From the NCBI GenBank assembly GCA_025506515.1, contig CM046451.1:40939701-41003700 (forward strand): a stretch of DNA of 64,000 nucleotides, written 5' to 3'. Origin of the DNA: Flaveria trinervia (taxonomy: Eukaryota; Streptophyta; Magnoliopsida; Asterales; Asteraceae). Made by a program: the position numbers and the translations under genes. Of the stretch, positions 11,587 to 23,645 are shown piece after piece. The first letter of the stretch is position 1, and the number at the start of each line of letters is the position of its first letter. Below the pieces are notes generated by a model. That model made no database searches, had not been told where the DNA came from, and was given only the letters and a program-made list of their open reading frames with translations.

Positions 11587-11988
11587 TGTTCTTGATTTGA
11601 ATGGGATCGTTGAATTTGAATCTTAGGATTCAAATTGATAATCATAAAATTTGATAATTAGATGCTAAAATTTTAATAATGATGAACACAAAAGTGTTTA
11701 GTGCTTGTTGTATTGATTTGATAAGAAATTAATCATCCATGAAGGTTGATGATATGATGTTGGTGATAGAATGTGATTCCCACACTTGGTGGTGAATCAT
11801 CCATGTATAAATGATGTAAGTTATTCTATATATACTAATCTAAGACAATTACAATGTAAAAACCCTAGACTAATAGTTTTGACTCCTTGTTAACTTGTTG
11901 ACTTCAAGCTTCAATTCTTCATATTCTATGTTGACTTTTTTTGTTAACTTGAAAATCTTCATTTATTCTTGTTTATCAAAACCCATCA
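11587..11988 (-). repeat. 5' LTR of the LARD-like element
   Basis: Direct repeat of 3904-4307; next to the primer site. The following bases TTGTT match the left flank ATGTT except for one base. Confidence 0.85.
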
Positions 11989-12793
11989 TTGTTCACTAAC
12001 ACTTATAATGAATAGAGATTCAAATATCTTGTCTCATCTGATGTGATGATTAACTTGAGTAGATTTTCTTAAACTTAATTCAAGACTATTTCTAAAACTC
12101 ATGTGTCCTAGCTTGACTATTTTATCAACTTCATAAGCCCAGTTTACTTCAAATGATATTCCTTAGATTTCTGAAAATTTTCAACATATTTTATTTTAGA
12201 AGACATTAAGTTGTGTTCGGAAGAACGTTATGTCTTCAAATCAAATAACTACTCATAAGACATTTACCTTTGAAAGAAATTCTAATACATCTTTTGATGC
12301 TTAAATATGCTTCTAAGTACTTATAGGCTTTTGAAGGATAATTTTATTTCGAATGCAATTTATACTCGAAAGATTGTTTCCCTTCTCAATAAAACTTCTT
12401 AGTGTTAATCTCATCCGAAACAAAATATGTCTCAAAAGAGAAAATGTTCTAAATAGTTTTCTTCCGAATGAAATTTCCATTAAGCTCAGAAATATCCTTT
12501 GATGTCTAAATTGGCCTTGGAAGTTTTATAAAAACTTCTGAACACAAAATACTTTTACAAAATTTTCGACTTCCAAGAAAAGATCTTTTTAGGCACTTTT
12601 TCAAAGGTGTGACCAACATTCGGATTTCAAAGTTTATCCTTTTGCCATAACTTTCTCTCAAATTCATTTCATATATATATACACTCAACGGTTTCCCATC
12701 TTTCCTATCTTCTTCATCTACAAATTTTCTAACCAAAATTCACCCACAAATCACCTTTGTTCTTATCTTACTTCACAACAAAGCTACCTCAAA
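11989..12793 (+). other. End of RNase H and pol-aORF intergenic region, copy A
   Basis: After the LARD insertion, 'gaatagagattcaaatatcttg' matches the end of RNase H in copy B near 37180-37202, so copy A resumes at the pol terminus. About 730 bp of A/T-rich, non-coding sequence with scattered 'cttccgaa' words follow, matching 37203-37971 in copy B. The match marks this as a regular part of the element family. Confidence 0.65.
12672..12682 (+). promoter_or_regulatory. TATA-like box before the aORF, copy A
   Basis: TATATATATAC lies about 115 bp before the aORF start at 12794. Copy B and the 12.4-kb element have TATA-like boxes in corresponding places. An internal promoter is inferred; nothing here shows transcription. 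Confidence 0.4.
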
Positions 12794-14316
12794 ATGGCTA
12801 ACCTTAATTGTAGAAGCCAACCAGATTTTACCATGGACCTTCATAGGCAACATAAACAAGTTACTCTATTGAATTTTGAGAAAGATCTTGGTTCTCAAAG
12901 TTTTGTCGCTTCTTAACTCTATCAAACTACTTAACATCCCTCGTTACAGATCCTCCACTCGATGAGGATCATCTATTGGAATCTAGAGGACCTAACAAGA
13001 GATCACCATAGATGGGGAGAAGGCATTGTCTACCAAATTGCAAGGTAGTATAATCTTCATCACTCCAGCCACCATAAACACACATCTTAGGCTAGATGAT
13101 ATAGATGGTGATTTGTCCTTCCCCAAGTCTGCTGTAAACCATTCTTTTGAACATATGGGCTATGAAGGGGACTTTTATGTAAGAACCTGTAGGAAAGGAA
13201 ATGTCGCCACTCAATGGAAGTACCTCATCAATGTTGTCATCCATAGTTTATTCAACAAGGATGGAGGATGAGACCAAATTCCTAAAGATCTTGTCTATAT
13301 AGTCATAGGATGGTTTAGGGAGTCAAGTTTAGGTATTCACAATTTTATACACTAATTTACTTCCAAACTTGGACTCCTTACAATACTACATATTCCCTAG
13401 ATATGTCCAGCACATTCTTAACTATGAACTAGCTCACAGTTGAAGGGAACAAGTAATTTTCTAAAATTAGGAAAGATGAAGTTTGATATCTCTAAGACTT
13501 TGAGGAAGCCACCTATTGGCTTCTCAGTGCTACAAACATCCCTTGTACAAAAATTGTTAGAGATTATTGCTCAAGGTGACAACCTAGTAACACCAACTAG
13601 TCTTGAACCCAGAGCTCATACCTCTCAATTACTTACACAACCACAAATAAAAATCAGCTACAAAATAAAATCTAAACGAACCCCAACACAACCTACTCAG
13701 GTTGTGCAGGCCTCATATCACCATCCATGTAGGAAGAAGTGGACGTTGGAGATCCCACTTCCTATGATGACCAAATCACTCCCATCTCCCCAATGATCAT
13801 TGCTGAGGTTCCTCATGGTCAGCCTTATGAGCTCACAACACCCAAAGCCTTAAGTCTTTACTTCGAGTCTCAAAACACTAGTGAACAACCTTTAGGGGGC
13901 AGTTACCATTCCCAACCTCTAGATCAAAACCAACCCATTCCCAACATGGAATTCTATAATGATCAAGACATAGGCTTTAGTGAGTATTATGAGTCTCTCT
14001 TCTCTTCCATTGCTCAAGGAGAGACGGGTACTCTTGTTTCTTCCGTGTCTAGCCCACATCATCCACCTACAATTGAGGTAGATCTCCTTGAACCTATTCT
14101 GGAGATCCATATCGAAGTGGCTCCCACTTCAACAAGTGACTACATCATTAAGACCTCAAACATGGCAACATAGCCCACTAACACTTCACACCTGAAGCAG
14201 CCATGGTGCAGGGGAAATTCAGCAGCCATGATTAAAGTGCTAATGGTGAAGAAGAACACTTAGGTCCTATTCTCTCATCCCCCTAATTCTTCCGATGAAG
14301 ATGAGGGGAATACGAG
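12794..14316 (+). pseudogene. aORF (env-like) 5' part, copy A
   Basis: A reading frame downstream of pol, as in SIRE-type elements with an additional 'env-like' gene; its function is unknown. It starts MANLNCRSQ at 12794 but soon shifts. The best block, 13026-13271, reads HLRLDDIDGDLSFP, then a MGYEGDFYVR segment, then KGNVATQWKYLINVVIHSL, matching copy B at 38130-38430. The next part (13440-14173) is Pro/Ser/Thr/Gln-rich and acidic. No membrane span or signal peptide is visible. Stops and frameshifts make it non-functional. Confidence 0.65.
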
Positions 14317-15037
14317 TATAAGGTTTTATGTAAGGTTGATGCACCTATAACATTCAAATTCTTTCGTGCATGCATGCATTGGAGTATAGAACTAGAGATG
14401 CTTTGGAAGTTTTACACCATGAATAGAAATATTCTAAGTGTAAAATCTTCCAAAGCCAAGACCAATATCTTCCGAAGCCAAAGTGAAGGCATCCAAAGCT
14501 TCAAAGAGAAAGTCTTCAGAAGACAAGAAGTGAAGACAGATTATCTTCCGAAGACTTTTAAATAGATGCTTTATCTGATGTACTTTACCATAACGCTGAA
14601 CCACTCAGCTGCAATTCTATTTAGTAACCAACTTACGTGAGTTGGTAAAAAGATCCATGCTTTTGGTAAACTGTACATTGAGGTCTTGAGTCTATGCTTT
14701 CTACTTTATGTACTTTTATCCTTTTTGTAGTATATTAAGATGTGCGTTATGGCATGTCATAGTCACTAGTCAAAAGGCAATTTGCCTTTTGACTCTACAT
14801 TTGATTTTGTTGTCTTGTTCAAATGTATACAGATGGTCGTCTAAGTATGGCCAGCTGTAGGATGTAGTATAAAGTATCTCAGGTTCGTATTTATGTTCTG
14901 TCTCATATTTTTCTTGTGTTCTAAGTATCATTCTAGTGTGTTACAAGTTCCTTATTAGATTTAATAAGTGCTCTAAAACAACTCTCTTCATTATGTGTTT
15001 ATGTTGTAAATGACCAACCCCTGTAAACAGTCCTGCA
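14317..15037 (+). repeat. Solo LTR of SIRE-type family 1, nested in the aORF
   Basis: Begins TATAAGGTTTTATG and ends GTCCTGCA, with the family's landmarks inside. Copy B runs through the same site near 39470 without it, so this is an insertion. Flanks acgag and aggag are a one-mismatch target duplication. No internal region accompanies it. Confidence 0.85.
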
Positions 15038-16145
15038 AGGAGACTAAATATGCAAAAGATGACTCAAACCTACACCTATTTAGTCTCCAAGGTTAGTCAC
15101 TTGGAATCTTAGGTGACTACCCAACAATGAAGGGTCCATGATTAGCAACTTGAGATTTCTTATCTCAAGGAAAAACTAGTTAGGAGACCTTTAAGGAGGA
15201 CTTAACCAAGAACACCAGAACCTGTGGATATGATAGACCAAACCTCGAGCTCACCAATGCAAGAGGGCGTTGCTACCAAAAAGGGGAAGAAAGTCCAAGC
15301 AATCACAACACCTATGAGTTCTTCACAGAGTATGGACTTTGAGGATCCACCAACCTCACTTGCAATTGTCCATACTCAGCAACCTTTTAAAGTTCATATG
15401 ATATGGATTCACTCATTCATAGTCTTTTTTGAGAAGGGTATTAGAAGAGCTATGTCTACCCCACCCTATGAAGCTATGAATGAAATACTTGGGTGGAGCT
15501 GTGATATTAATAGAAGAGCTCTGATTTTACATAGACTTCAGGGGCAGCAAGAGGTCTTCCATTGTCAGACCCTAAAGTACTATGATAGTCTTCCCCTAGT
15601 CCATATGTCCCTTGTCAACCTAAGTCTAAATAGGCAAGCTGACAATCTGACTAAGAAGATTCAAGACAGGATAGTAGAAGAGTTCAGATAAAATAGAAGA
15701 CAAACAATAACATGGAATGTCATTGGTCAACTATATGTTGAGGTGGACCCTAAGATTAGCTTTGATGGGGCAAACTTGATTGAAGTCCTACTGAAAGACC
15801 CTATGAACCTTGTCACAGGAACTAATTCAACATCCTCTACAGTTGGTGAGGTACAAGCTCATAAAAGTGCTTCACAACCTCTCTCTGGCTAGAGCTTGAC
15901 TACTAAACCAAGCAATGAAGGCTAAAGCTCTTTCCACCCTAAGTCACCAAGGCCTCTAAGTGACAAAGAGAAAAGGAAACTAGTTCCTAGGGCGATTAAG
16001 GAGGAGAGAGAGAGAGAGAGGAAGATGAATCGAATGGGAGAGAGTTTAAGTGGGCCCCAGGCTTTATGGAAGCTAGTATCTAGGCTGCCACCAAGCCAAA
16101 TACTGCAGATGATGAGTTAAGGGCAACAAGACTAAACTACCGAGA
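15038..16145 (+). pseudogene. aORF 3' part, copy A
   Basis: Continues the aORF after the solo LTR. The longest open piece (15224-15691) holds EILGWSCDINRRALILHRLQ, then GQQEVFHCQTLKYYDSLPLVH, matching copy B at 39869-40135. Before it comes a Ser/Thr-rich, Lys-containing stretch. A 'gagaga' microsatellite lies near 16002-16020. Homology to copy B fades at about 16130, where copy A joins an unrelated gypsy fragment. Confidence 0.6.
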
Positions 16146-16158
16146 AAATAAACTACTT

Positions 16159-16338
16159 ATGACAGATTATAAGTGTTTCATATGTGATGGGCCATATAAA
16201 GATTGGGACTGTCCAATGAAATCGAGATTAGATGCTATGATTGCAAGGGAGGAAAGTTTCTATGATGAAGGAGAAAGAGACGTGTGCATGGGGTCAATGC
16301 AAGTGCTAAGTGCAATCAAAGCAAGAGATGGAAGCTAG
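16159..16338 (+). pseudogene. Ty3/gypsy gag zinc-knuckle fragment
   Basis: A 59-codon open frame contains CFICDGPYKDWDCPMKSRLD and GSMQVLSAIKA. This resembles the gag C-terminus of plant Ty3/gypsy elements, where a knuckle of the form CX2CX3HX4C is followed by Met-Ile-Ala and 'MGSMQ' wording. The His is replaced by Tyr. It is joined directly to copia sequence on both sides, so it is a scrap, perhaps filler from break repair. Confidence 0.6.
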
Positions 16339-17013
16339 AATGAAGCAATGCAGGAGGAAGTGCTTTAGTTGAAAAGAAAGGGTGTTTGGAACCTATGTCC
16401 TCTTCCTCCTAGGAAAACACCAATACGAACCAAATGGCTATTAAGGAACAAGAAGTATAATGGAGGACTTGTCATAAAAAAAACGCTAGACCGGTAGTCA
16501 ATGGGTACATTCAATACGAATGTATTGACTACACAAATGTCTTTGCTCCTATAACAACACTTGAAGATATACGATATTCTTTGCTTTTGCTACATCAAAG
16601 GTTTTCAAAGTCTACAAACTTGATGCCAAGTGTACTTTTCTATATGGGTGGATAGATGAATGAGTGTATGTCTATCAACCACTTACCTTTGTAAATCCAG
16701 ATCATCCTGATTATATCTACGAGCTTGACAAAGCTATCTATGAGTAGCATCAAGCACCAAGGAAGTGGTATAAGACACTTCCACAGTACCTAGTTCAACA
16801 TGGTTAGAAAAGAGTAGACAGTACACACTTCATCAAAAGAATAGGGAATGACTTGATATGCTTGTTCAAGTTTACGTTTATGACATTATCTTTGAGTCAA
16901 CTAATGAATGGCTCTACAAAGAGTTTGATAAGCTGATGAAGAATATGTTTGAAAAGACTGCTCTAGGGGAACTTAATTTCTTTATGGGAGTCATGTGAGT
17001 CTTTTGAAATTTA
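16339..17013 (+). pseudogene. copia reverse transcriptase fragment
   Basis: Reads NEAMQEEVLQLKRKGVWNL-like wording, then DYTNVFAPITTLEDIR, NPDHPDYIYELDKAIYE and HQAPRKWYKTL, in several frames. The catalytic box reads YVYD instead of YVDD (near 16873-16884). It ends with GELNFFMGVM. INT and RH are absent. After it, 17014-17129 holds A/T-rich sequence with nothing recognised before the opposite-strand element. Confidence 0.75.
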
Positions 17014-17129
17014 GAAATAAGCATTATTACTAATATAAAGACTGTAAGTATATCATTTCCCAAAGTATAAGATACCAACTTCAGTAATGACTTTTTTTTG
17101 TAATTTTATGTTTTTTAATTTTGAAATTC

Positions 17130-17770
17130 ACTCAACATTAATCATGCCAATTTATTGAACTAGGAATTCAAACTGACTTGGTTCAAATGCCTTGGTAAAT
17201 AACTCTACCAATTGATTATCCGTATGAACTTGAATCATTTGATTAAGGCTTTTTCAGCATAGTCTCTCAGAAAGTGATATATAATTTCAATATGTTTGTT
17301 TTTGAGTGCTGAAAAGGATTATGTGTATAAACATTGTTGTTGTGTTGTTAATATGAATTGGAGTATGCAAGAATTTAAAAACATAGTCAAGCATCTGGAT
17401 TTGAATCCAGAGGAAACAAGCTGATGCTATAATATACTTAGGCTTTTCTGTTGAAACAAGCACGTTGGTCTGCATCTTGAACTACTAGGAGACTAGTTTG
17501 GGACCAAGAAATTGACAACCGCCATAAATAGATTTCCTATTAAAGTTGCATCCCCTATAATCACTATTAGTGTAGGCATACAAATTGAAATCTACTTTCT
17601 TTGGACACCATAATCCAAGAGCAAGCTTGCCCTTAAGATATCTGAATATCCTCTTAACAATATTCACATGAGATTCCTTGGGATCTACTTGATATCCGGC
17701 ACACACAAATACCAAACATAATGTCAGGCCTAATGGTTGTTAGTTACATGAGTGAACCTATCATAGATCG
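17130..17770 (-). pseudogene. copia RNase H, - strand element
   Basis: 17485-17715 reads DPKESHVNIVKRIFRYLKGK, then a GLW segment and RKSIYGGCQFLG, the N-terminal and central RH. The C-terminal part at 17130-17475 is in other frames with KHIEI, RDYAEK and LFTKAFEPSQFEF, ending near 'IGMINVE'. Wording is SIRE-like. No polypurine tract or LTR can be identified to the left. Confidence 0.8.
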
Positions 17771-18570
17771 ATAGTGAGTTTGATGGATTGATTTGCCTTA
17801 TAGATCTGGACCAATCTTCATTTTAGTATCAAAAGGAGTTCTGATGGACTGACAATCTACAAACTTGAATTTCTTTAACATTGTTTCCATGTATTTTGAT
17901 TGATTGATGAAGATTCCATCTACTATTTGTTGGACTTGCATTCCTAGAAAGAATGCGTGTTCCCCTATAGCAGTCTTCTGAAATTTGAATGCATAAGGTA
18001 TTCAAAGTCTCTACAGAGCTACTTGATTATTAAGCCAAAGATGATATCATCCACATAAATCTAAACCAGCAACATGTCTTTTCCTTTTTGTTTTCTTAGA
18101 GATTCTGATAAATCTTTCCTCTTTCATACCCGTTTTCAAAGAAAAGATGATAGAGTCTCATACCACTTCCTTGGGGCTTGATGAAGAGCATACAAGGCTT
18201 TGTTTAGCTTGTATACCTTGTGTGCAAAATATAGGTCTTCAAATCTTGGTGGCTGACTCACGTAGACTTCTTTAACAATCTTTCCATATAGAAAAACACA
18301 TTTCACATCAATTTGATAAACAGTGAATTTCATTGATGCTGAATATGCTAAAAAGAGTCTTATTGCTTCTAATCTGGCAAATAGAGCAAATAGTTCGTCA
18401 TAATCAATTCCTTGTTCTTGTGTATACCCTGAGCCACTAATCTTTCTTTATTAATGATTATAATCCCTCGGTGATCAGTATTGTTCTTGTATAGCCACAT
18501 GGTAGTGATAGGGTATTGTCCTTTGGGAAGATCCACAAGTTGCCATACTTATTGTTTCTTGAATTGTAGC
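17771..18570 (-). pseudogene. copia reverse transcriptase, - strand element
   Basis: 18136-18333 reads VYQIDVKCVFLYGKIVKEVY, then KVYKLNKALYALHQAPRKWY; the family has S/T-A-F-L in place of CVFL. YVDDIIFG is readable near 18041-18060 in another frame. The N-terminal part up to 18570 carries the fingers with stops and frameshifts. Non-functional. Confidence 0.8.
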
Positions 18571-19867
18571 AACTCTTCTAGCATTGCCTCAATCCAACTA
18601 TTGTCTTGGGTACTGTTTAACACCTAAAGCAAGAAAAAAACAAATGTTTGCAATGCTTGGCTTTCTTCTTGTCACCCATTCAGTAAATTGACCAATAATA
18701 GTTTCCATTGGATAATTCTTGTGTATGTTGGTGGCTGGAATTAAATCACCAGCAATGGATACATCATGATTGGAGAGGTTCAGATCATCTTTGTGAGAGG
18801 TATCTTCATCTTGGGTTGTGGGAGAGTTGTGAAAGTGATCAAAGTCTTTTTCAGTACCTGCTTTAGCATTAGCAGCACTTTGAAAACTTTCATCATTTGA
18901 AGTTCTCTCAGATCCAACTGGTGGTGTAGTTTATCTAGATTTCTGACTTCAGTCGACGGTTCTTCTGAAGAAGAATGGAGTGTACTAGGACAAGTCTTAG
19001 TTGGAACACTCTAATTTTGAGATGGTTGCCTAACAAGATCAGCTTGTAGTGGGATATCTTCATTTAGTTGCTCAGTAGAAGTGGGAGGAACCATTGGAAA
19101 TTCATTTCTTCTTCCTACTAGTGGAGAAGATTAAACTGATTGTAGGTTTCATGCATCAGACAAGTGAAATTGATCAAATGACATTATAAATAAGTGAATA
19201 TCAAACAACCAGTTAGGACCATTTATTGATTTGGGAAAGGAATTCACATTGAATTGAACATTAGTTGATTCATCAATGATGTTTAATTTATGATTAAACA
19301 CTCTATAAGCCTTTGAGATAGTGGAATAACGTAAAAAGAATTCTTCATCAAACTTTGGAGAAAATTTTCCCAAATGGTCCCGGGTGTTTAATATTGACCC
19401 AAGACTACCAAATGACTTAAAAAATCAAATGAATGGTTTTCAATGAAAGAGAAGTTCATAAGGAGACTTGTTGCTTTCATTTACAATCTAAATTCAATTT
19501 TGTACAATGTAGCATGTGTTAACTACTTCTACCCAAAAGATAGTTGGCAGTTTAACATCGGCTAGCATGGTTTGTGTTGCTTCAATTATTGTTCTATCTC
19601 GCCTTTCAGCTACCCCATTTTGTTGAGAAGTTCTAGCTGCACTAAATTAATGAGCAATGCCTTTGGTTGCACAAAAAGAACTCATATCTTCATTTTTAAA
19701 TTATGTCCTATTATCATTTCTAATTAATTGTACTTTACCATCAATTTGATTTTCAATTTTAGTGATGAAATCTTTTATTAGTTGGGATGCTTCGTTTTTA
19801 TTAAGTATGAAGAATGCCCAAGTAAATCTGGAAAAGTCATCTATGATCACCAAACTATATTGTTTCT
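18571..19867 (-). pseudogene. copia integrase and linker, - strand element
   Basis: From right to left the - strand reads VIIDDFSRFTWAFFI (first catalytic Asp region), QQNGVAERRDRTIIEA (Glu region), PYELLF, then GKFSPKFDEEFFLRYSTISK and AYRVFNHKLNIIDES at 19149-19373. A Ser/Thr-rich linker toward RT follows. Stops are common. The frame is cut at 19867 by the LTR of the next element, so pre-integrase, PR and gag are not here. Confidence 0.8.
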
Positions 19868-20569
19868 TGTAGATACATGTGTACCTAGTTTATGAGCTTA
19901 AATGTAAAAGTTTTTTATTTCTTACATATGTGTAATTTGACGATGTAATAAATTATGATATATGATTTGATGTTTATTTATCTTTATTTCATATGTATGA
20001 CTTTTTATATATGTTTGAGGTTGTTATGCATAGTTCTTAGTCAATAATGATTGAGTATTATGTTCAACATAGTTGGATGAGTATTCATGCTAATGGCTCA
20101 TACGCATGAATACATCATGCTTATGGACCAGTCGCAAGATTCAACCAGGAGACTAGATCAGTCTTATGATTGAGACTTAAGATTGACTCAGTCGCACGAG
20201 TAAACCTTCAGTCGTGCATATGACTCAATCACATGATTCAGTCGCACGATTGAACCATGCTAATGGTTTAGTCGTACGAATGGAAAACCCAACCTATAAA
20301 TACCATCTAATTCGTGGAAAAACAAAACACTAGAAGAGACATTACCCATACATATAAACCCTAGCCGTCCAGAGCGTCCCAAACAGGCTGTCCAAGTTCA
20401 TAGTTCGTTCCTGATTGTTTCCTACTCGTTCTTAACGTGTAGTTTCAATCTTATATTGATCGAGTAATCATTCTCACTGATTGGATCTCTAATCAAGTAG
20501 GATTCCTCACTATTTGATCTTGTATAACGTAGAATCAATTAGTACTCCATACGTACATGGTCCCTAACA
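19868..20569 (+). repeat. 5' LTR, 'CGCACGA' family
   Basis: Starts TGTAGATACATG and ends CCCTAACA just before a primer site. It matches the - strand LTR at 27020-27710 in 'cctataaatacca', the 'cgtggaaaaac' area and the 'tgattggatc..aatcaa.taggattcc.cactatttg' area. The middle (20070-20285) is packed with short palindromic words such as agtcgcacga. Confidence 0.85.
20295..20302 (+). promoter_or_regulatory. TATA box of the LTR promoter
   Basis: TATAAATA directly after the palindrome-rich U3 part. The related LTR at 27020-27710 has the same box on its coding strand (27273-27284 area). Confidence 0.7.
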
Positions 20570-20571
20570 AG

Positions 20572-20584
20572 TGGTATGAGAGCC
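20572..20584 (+). promoter_or_regulatory. Primer binding site
   Basis: TGGTATGAGAGCC differs by one base from the initiator Met tRNA complement, and lies two bases after the LTR. Confidence 0.85.
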
Positions 20585-21084
20585 TTGGCTCTTGATTTTG
20601 CATTTGATTCAATTAGGTTTGGTGTGAAAACCTACGTTTTAATCAAAAGATTCACCACATTTGCTTGAACAGGTGTTTTCGATGTTTTCAGGTGTTAAAG
20701 TTGCGATTTTTCAATATACGGCAGATTAGGGTTCTTAGAAAAATCGTATTTTGTGTCTAAGTGTCAAAATCTTCGATTTTGCAAAAACAGCAGCCTTCAG
20801 TCGCATGATTAGCTCATTCGTACGATTGAACCCATTTGTTCACCCCATTCGCACGACTGAACTCAGCTGCATTGCTCATTCGCACGAATGAACAACTTCA
20901 GTCGGTTGATTCCATTTGGCTTGTTCATACGCACGACTGAATCCAGTCGCACGATTGAATTCATTCGCACTCTTCATTCACATGAGTGATCCATACTCAT
21001 AGTTCATTCGCACGAGTGATCCATACTCATTGGCCATTCGCACGATTGAAGCTAACCTGTTCTCCAAGTACTAAGTTTATAGAA
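20585..21084 (+). other. 5' leader with palindromic CGCACGA array
   Basis: No gene. From about 20790 to 21055 it contains many units of the form attcgcacgaat, agtcgcacgact or aatcgcacgatt with linkers such as 'ccatttg' and 'gatccatactcat'. The array stops about 30 bp before the gag ATG. Confidence 0.7.
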
Positions 21085-22432
21085 ATGGAAGATCAGTTTG
21101 CTATGTTTACTGCAGGAAAGGACTCACGCATCCACAACCTACTGCTTCTGGTAAATAAGATTGGTAATCATAATAAACCGCCAAATTTGTTAACGTTGGA
21201 TGAATATCCTCAGTGGAAACAACTGTTTGAGATTTACTTGAATGGAGTTGATCCCAACCTGTGGACTTCTATAGAGACTGGTTACACAGTACCGTTCAGT
21301 GCAAATTGAGTCAAGTTGACGTCGGGAGGAATGAGAGAAGCTCACAACATACTCTTCAATGCTGAGAGAAAAGTTTATGCCCTATTAACTCAGTCAATCC
21401 CGAAGGACATCTTTCATCAGTTTTTTGATAACAAATAGGCCAAAAGCTATGGGAGGCATTAAAGAAGAGATATGATGGAAATGCGACATTAAAGGCACTG
21501 AAGGCTAAGGCTCTCAAGAAGGAGTTCGATAACTTCTCTTCAACAGGGAATGAGAGCTTAGATGATATTATCGACAGATTCTATCATCTAATGAGTGAGC
21601 TGCACACTCATGCTGTACCTACATCAATGGAAGATTAAGTTTCAAGCTTTGCTGATGGTTTGCTCGAGAAATGGGACTCATTTGTGTCTAACCTGAGATA
21701 GAACGACATTCTTGCAACATTAGACATAAATGACTTCATCTTGAAGTTAAGAGAGGATGAATTGAGGATGAAGTACAAGTCAAAGAAAGGATCTTATGTT
21801 CAGAATCCTTCGCTCTACAACTCAGTTCCAACTCCATCTGGCTCGGGAGCACCACTACAAACAGCATTCGCGTCCAGTTCTACGGTTCCTTCCAAAGCCA
21901 CTACTTCAGGACCAGAAACGTCAGGGTCATCAGGAACCCAATACATAGTGCCTGAAGCCAATACTACGAAGTTGAAGACCGAGAATCTTGATAATATCAC
22001 AATGGAAGTTGCAAAGGAGCATATGGATCTTCTAGTAGTAGTGGTTCAATCCTATGATGGTTTAGTTGCTGGGAAGATTGGAAATTCTCATCTTACAGAT
22101 ATAGACTACGAGCTAGTTGACGAGAACGAGCTGGAAAGAATGGACATCATGTGGGCTTTAGCAAGTGCAGTTAGGAGAGCTAAAAAGTTTGTCAAGAAGA
22201 CGGGACGAATCTAGCAGCCATGAAACATACGACTTTTGGTTTTGACAAAACCAAAGTCACCTGCTTCAACTGTGGTGAAAAGGGGCAATATAAATGTGAA
22301 TGTGTGAAGCCCAAGAAAACTGGACATGGTAACCCATTTCCTAGTTTCAACCTTCATGACAAAGAAGTGATTGGAACTAGTTCTCAAAGTGAAGAGATAA
22401 ATGCACTAACTGCTAAAGGTGATAAAGGATAA
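21085..22432 (+). pseudogene. copia gag, CGCACGA-family element
   Basis: I chose the ATG at 21085 (MEDQFAMFTAGKDSR), since the upstream frame is only repeat sequence. The first block reads LDEYPQWKQLFEIYLNGVD, then shifts. ERKVYALLTQSIPKDIFHQF is readable near 21370-21420. The last parts (21741-22214 and 22220-22432) give IMWALASAVRRAKKFVKKTG and FDKTKVTCFNCGEKGQYKCE, a zinc knuckle with Gln in place of His. Several stops; the architecture matches SIRE-like gag. Confidence 0.8.
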
Positions 22433-23645
22433 GAGTGGTTCTTCCGATTTGTTTCTCCTATAGAATCAAATATTGCCTTTGTTGAAGCATTGGATGGTGG
22501 GTCTACCAGTAAAGGTGAGATTGCAGCTGAGAAAGCAATGTCAGCTTCAGAAGAAACTATGAACGTGGTAAATCACTTGGTTGAGGAAGAGCTCAGAGCA
22601 ACAAGTTTAGAATCTCTAGCACCAAAGAGTCTAACTCTTCTTTGATGGCTGGTTCAACTAATTCCTCACAGGTAAGTTCTTTAGATCAATTATTTGCAAA
22701 ACATGCTTATTCTGAATGTGAAAAATTTAGGGAAATCATTGATCTGAAATTTGCTAGGTTATTAGAACACAATGATAATTCAGTAAATGACTTACAAGTC
22801 TAAACTAAAGATAATCATATATTAAAACAAATGAGTGCAGTTCTAAACAAAATATAGAACTTTTTGGTAAACAACTAAGGAAACCAAGGTTGTTGCCTTA
22901 AATCAATCCAACGATATAAAGTTTTATTTAAATTCTTTAGAAGAAACCAAAAAGATAAAGCAGTTTTGGAAGTCAAGGTTAAATCTTTAAAACAAAATGT
23001 ATAGTTGGGCTAGTTCTCTCACATAGTTCAAATCTTAGTGAAAGAACGAAATAATGGGGAAGGTTTGGGATACAAAGTAGTTCCACCACCACATGAGATC
23101 CTTTTGAATATAAAATTTAGACCTATCAATAACAACCCAGTTAAGGATCATGTGGTGTCTAATCCTCTAGTTAGTGATCATGATTCCACAAGTAAGGCGG
23201 TGAAATCTAGCCACACTCACCTCACACATTCACCAAACTCAACATCACATAAAAGTTTTCTTCAATCTGTAAAAGCAAGATCTTGCTACAGTTGTGGAAA
23301 ATGATTATATATCTCTACTAATTGTCCTTATTATCAGACTCCCAGAAAGAAAATTGAAATTTATGATGCAAAACCAAGTTTTTCTAAAATAAGATCTAAC
23401 ACTCCACCTAAGAGTGTTAGTGAACCTAAAGTTCAAACCATAAGTCAGTCGTCTGTTTATCACAAACAAGCTTTACACAAAAATGGCTTATTGAAAGAAA
23501 AATCAAGTATAGTGTCTGATCGTTAGGACAAGAAGAAGATAGATATACCCTCAGCCTCTAAAGAACAATAGGTTAAGTTTATGACGTGTGATTCCTCTAG
23601 GTAACCCAAGCAAGTTAAAGCTTGGGTCCCAAATCTAAACTAACA
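22433..23645 (+). pseudogene. gag C-terminal coiled-coil region with second zinc finger remnant
   Basis: Low-complexity charged and Ser-rich sequence in broken frames. The 23038-23304 frame ends ARSCYSCGK; after a stop the same frame gives TNCPYYQ, making a decayed second CCHC (first two Cys, then a Cys 9 codons later). SIRE-type gag proteins have such a second finger before PR. Confidence 0.55.

Larger units (their letters stand above)
3904..11988 (-). mobile_element. Non-coding LTR retroelement (LARD-like), interrupted by a copia element
   Basis: Two direct LTRs of about 400 bp (3904-4307 and 11587-11988) flank this unit. A primer site complementary to initiator Met tRNA lies beside the right LTR on the - strand, giving - orientation. 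Flanking pentamers ATGTT and TTGTT differ by one base and look like the target duplication. Without the nested copia the internal region is only about 1.75 kb with no gag or pol homology, so it would need proteins from another element. Confidence 0.8.

Noticed and set aside
12300..12760. Host gene promoter region
   Set aside because: The same sequence lies between pol and aORF in copy B, so it belongs to the retroelement.
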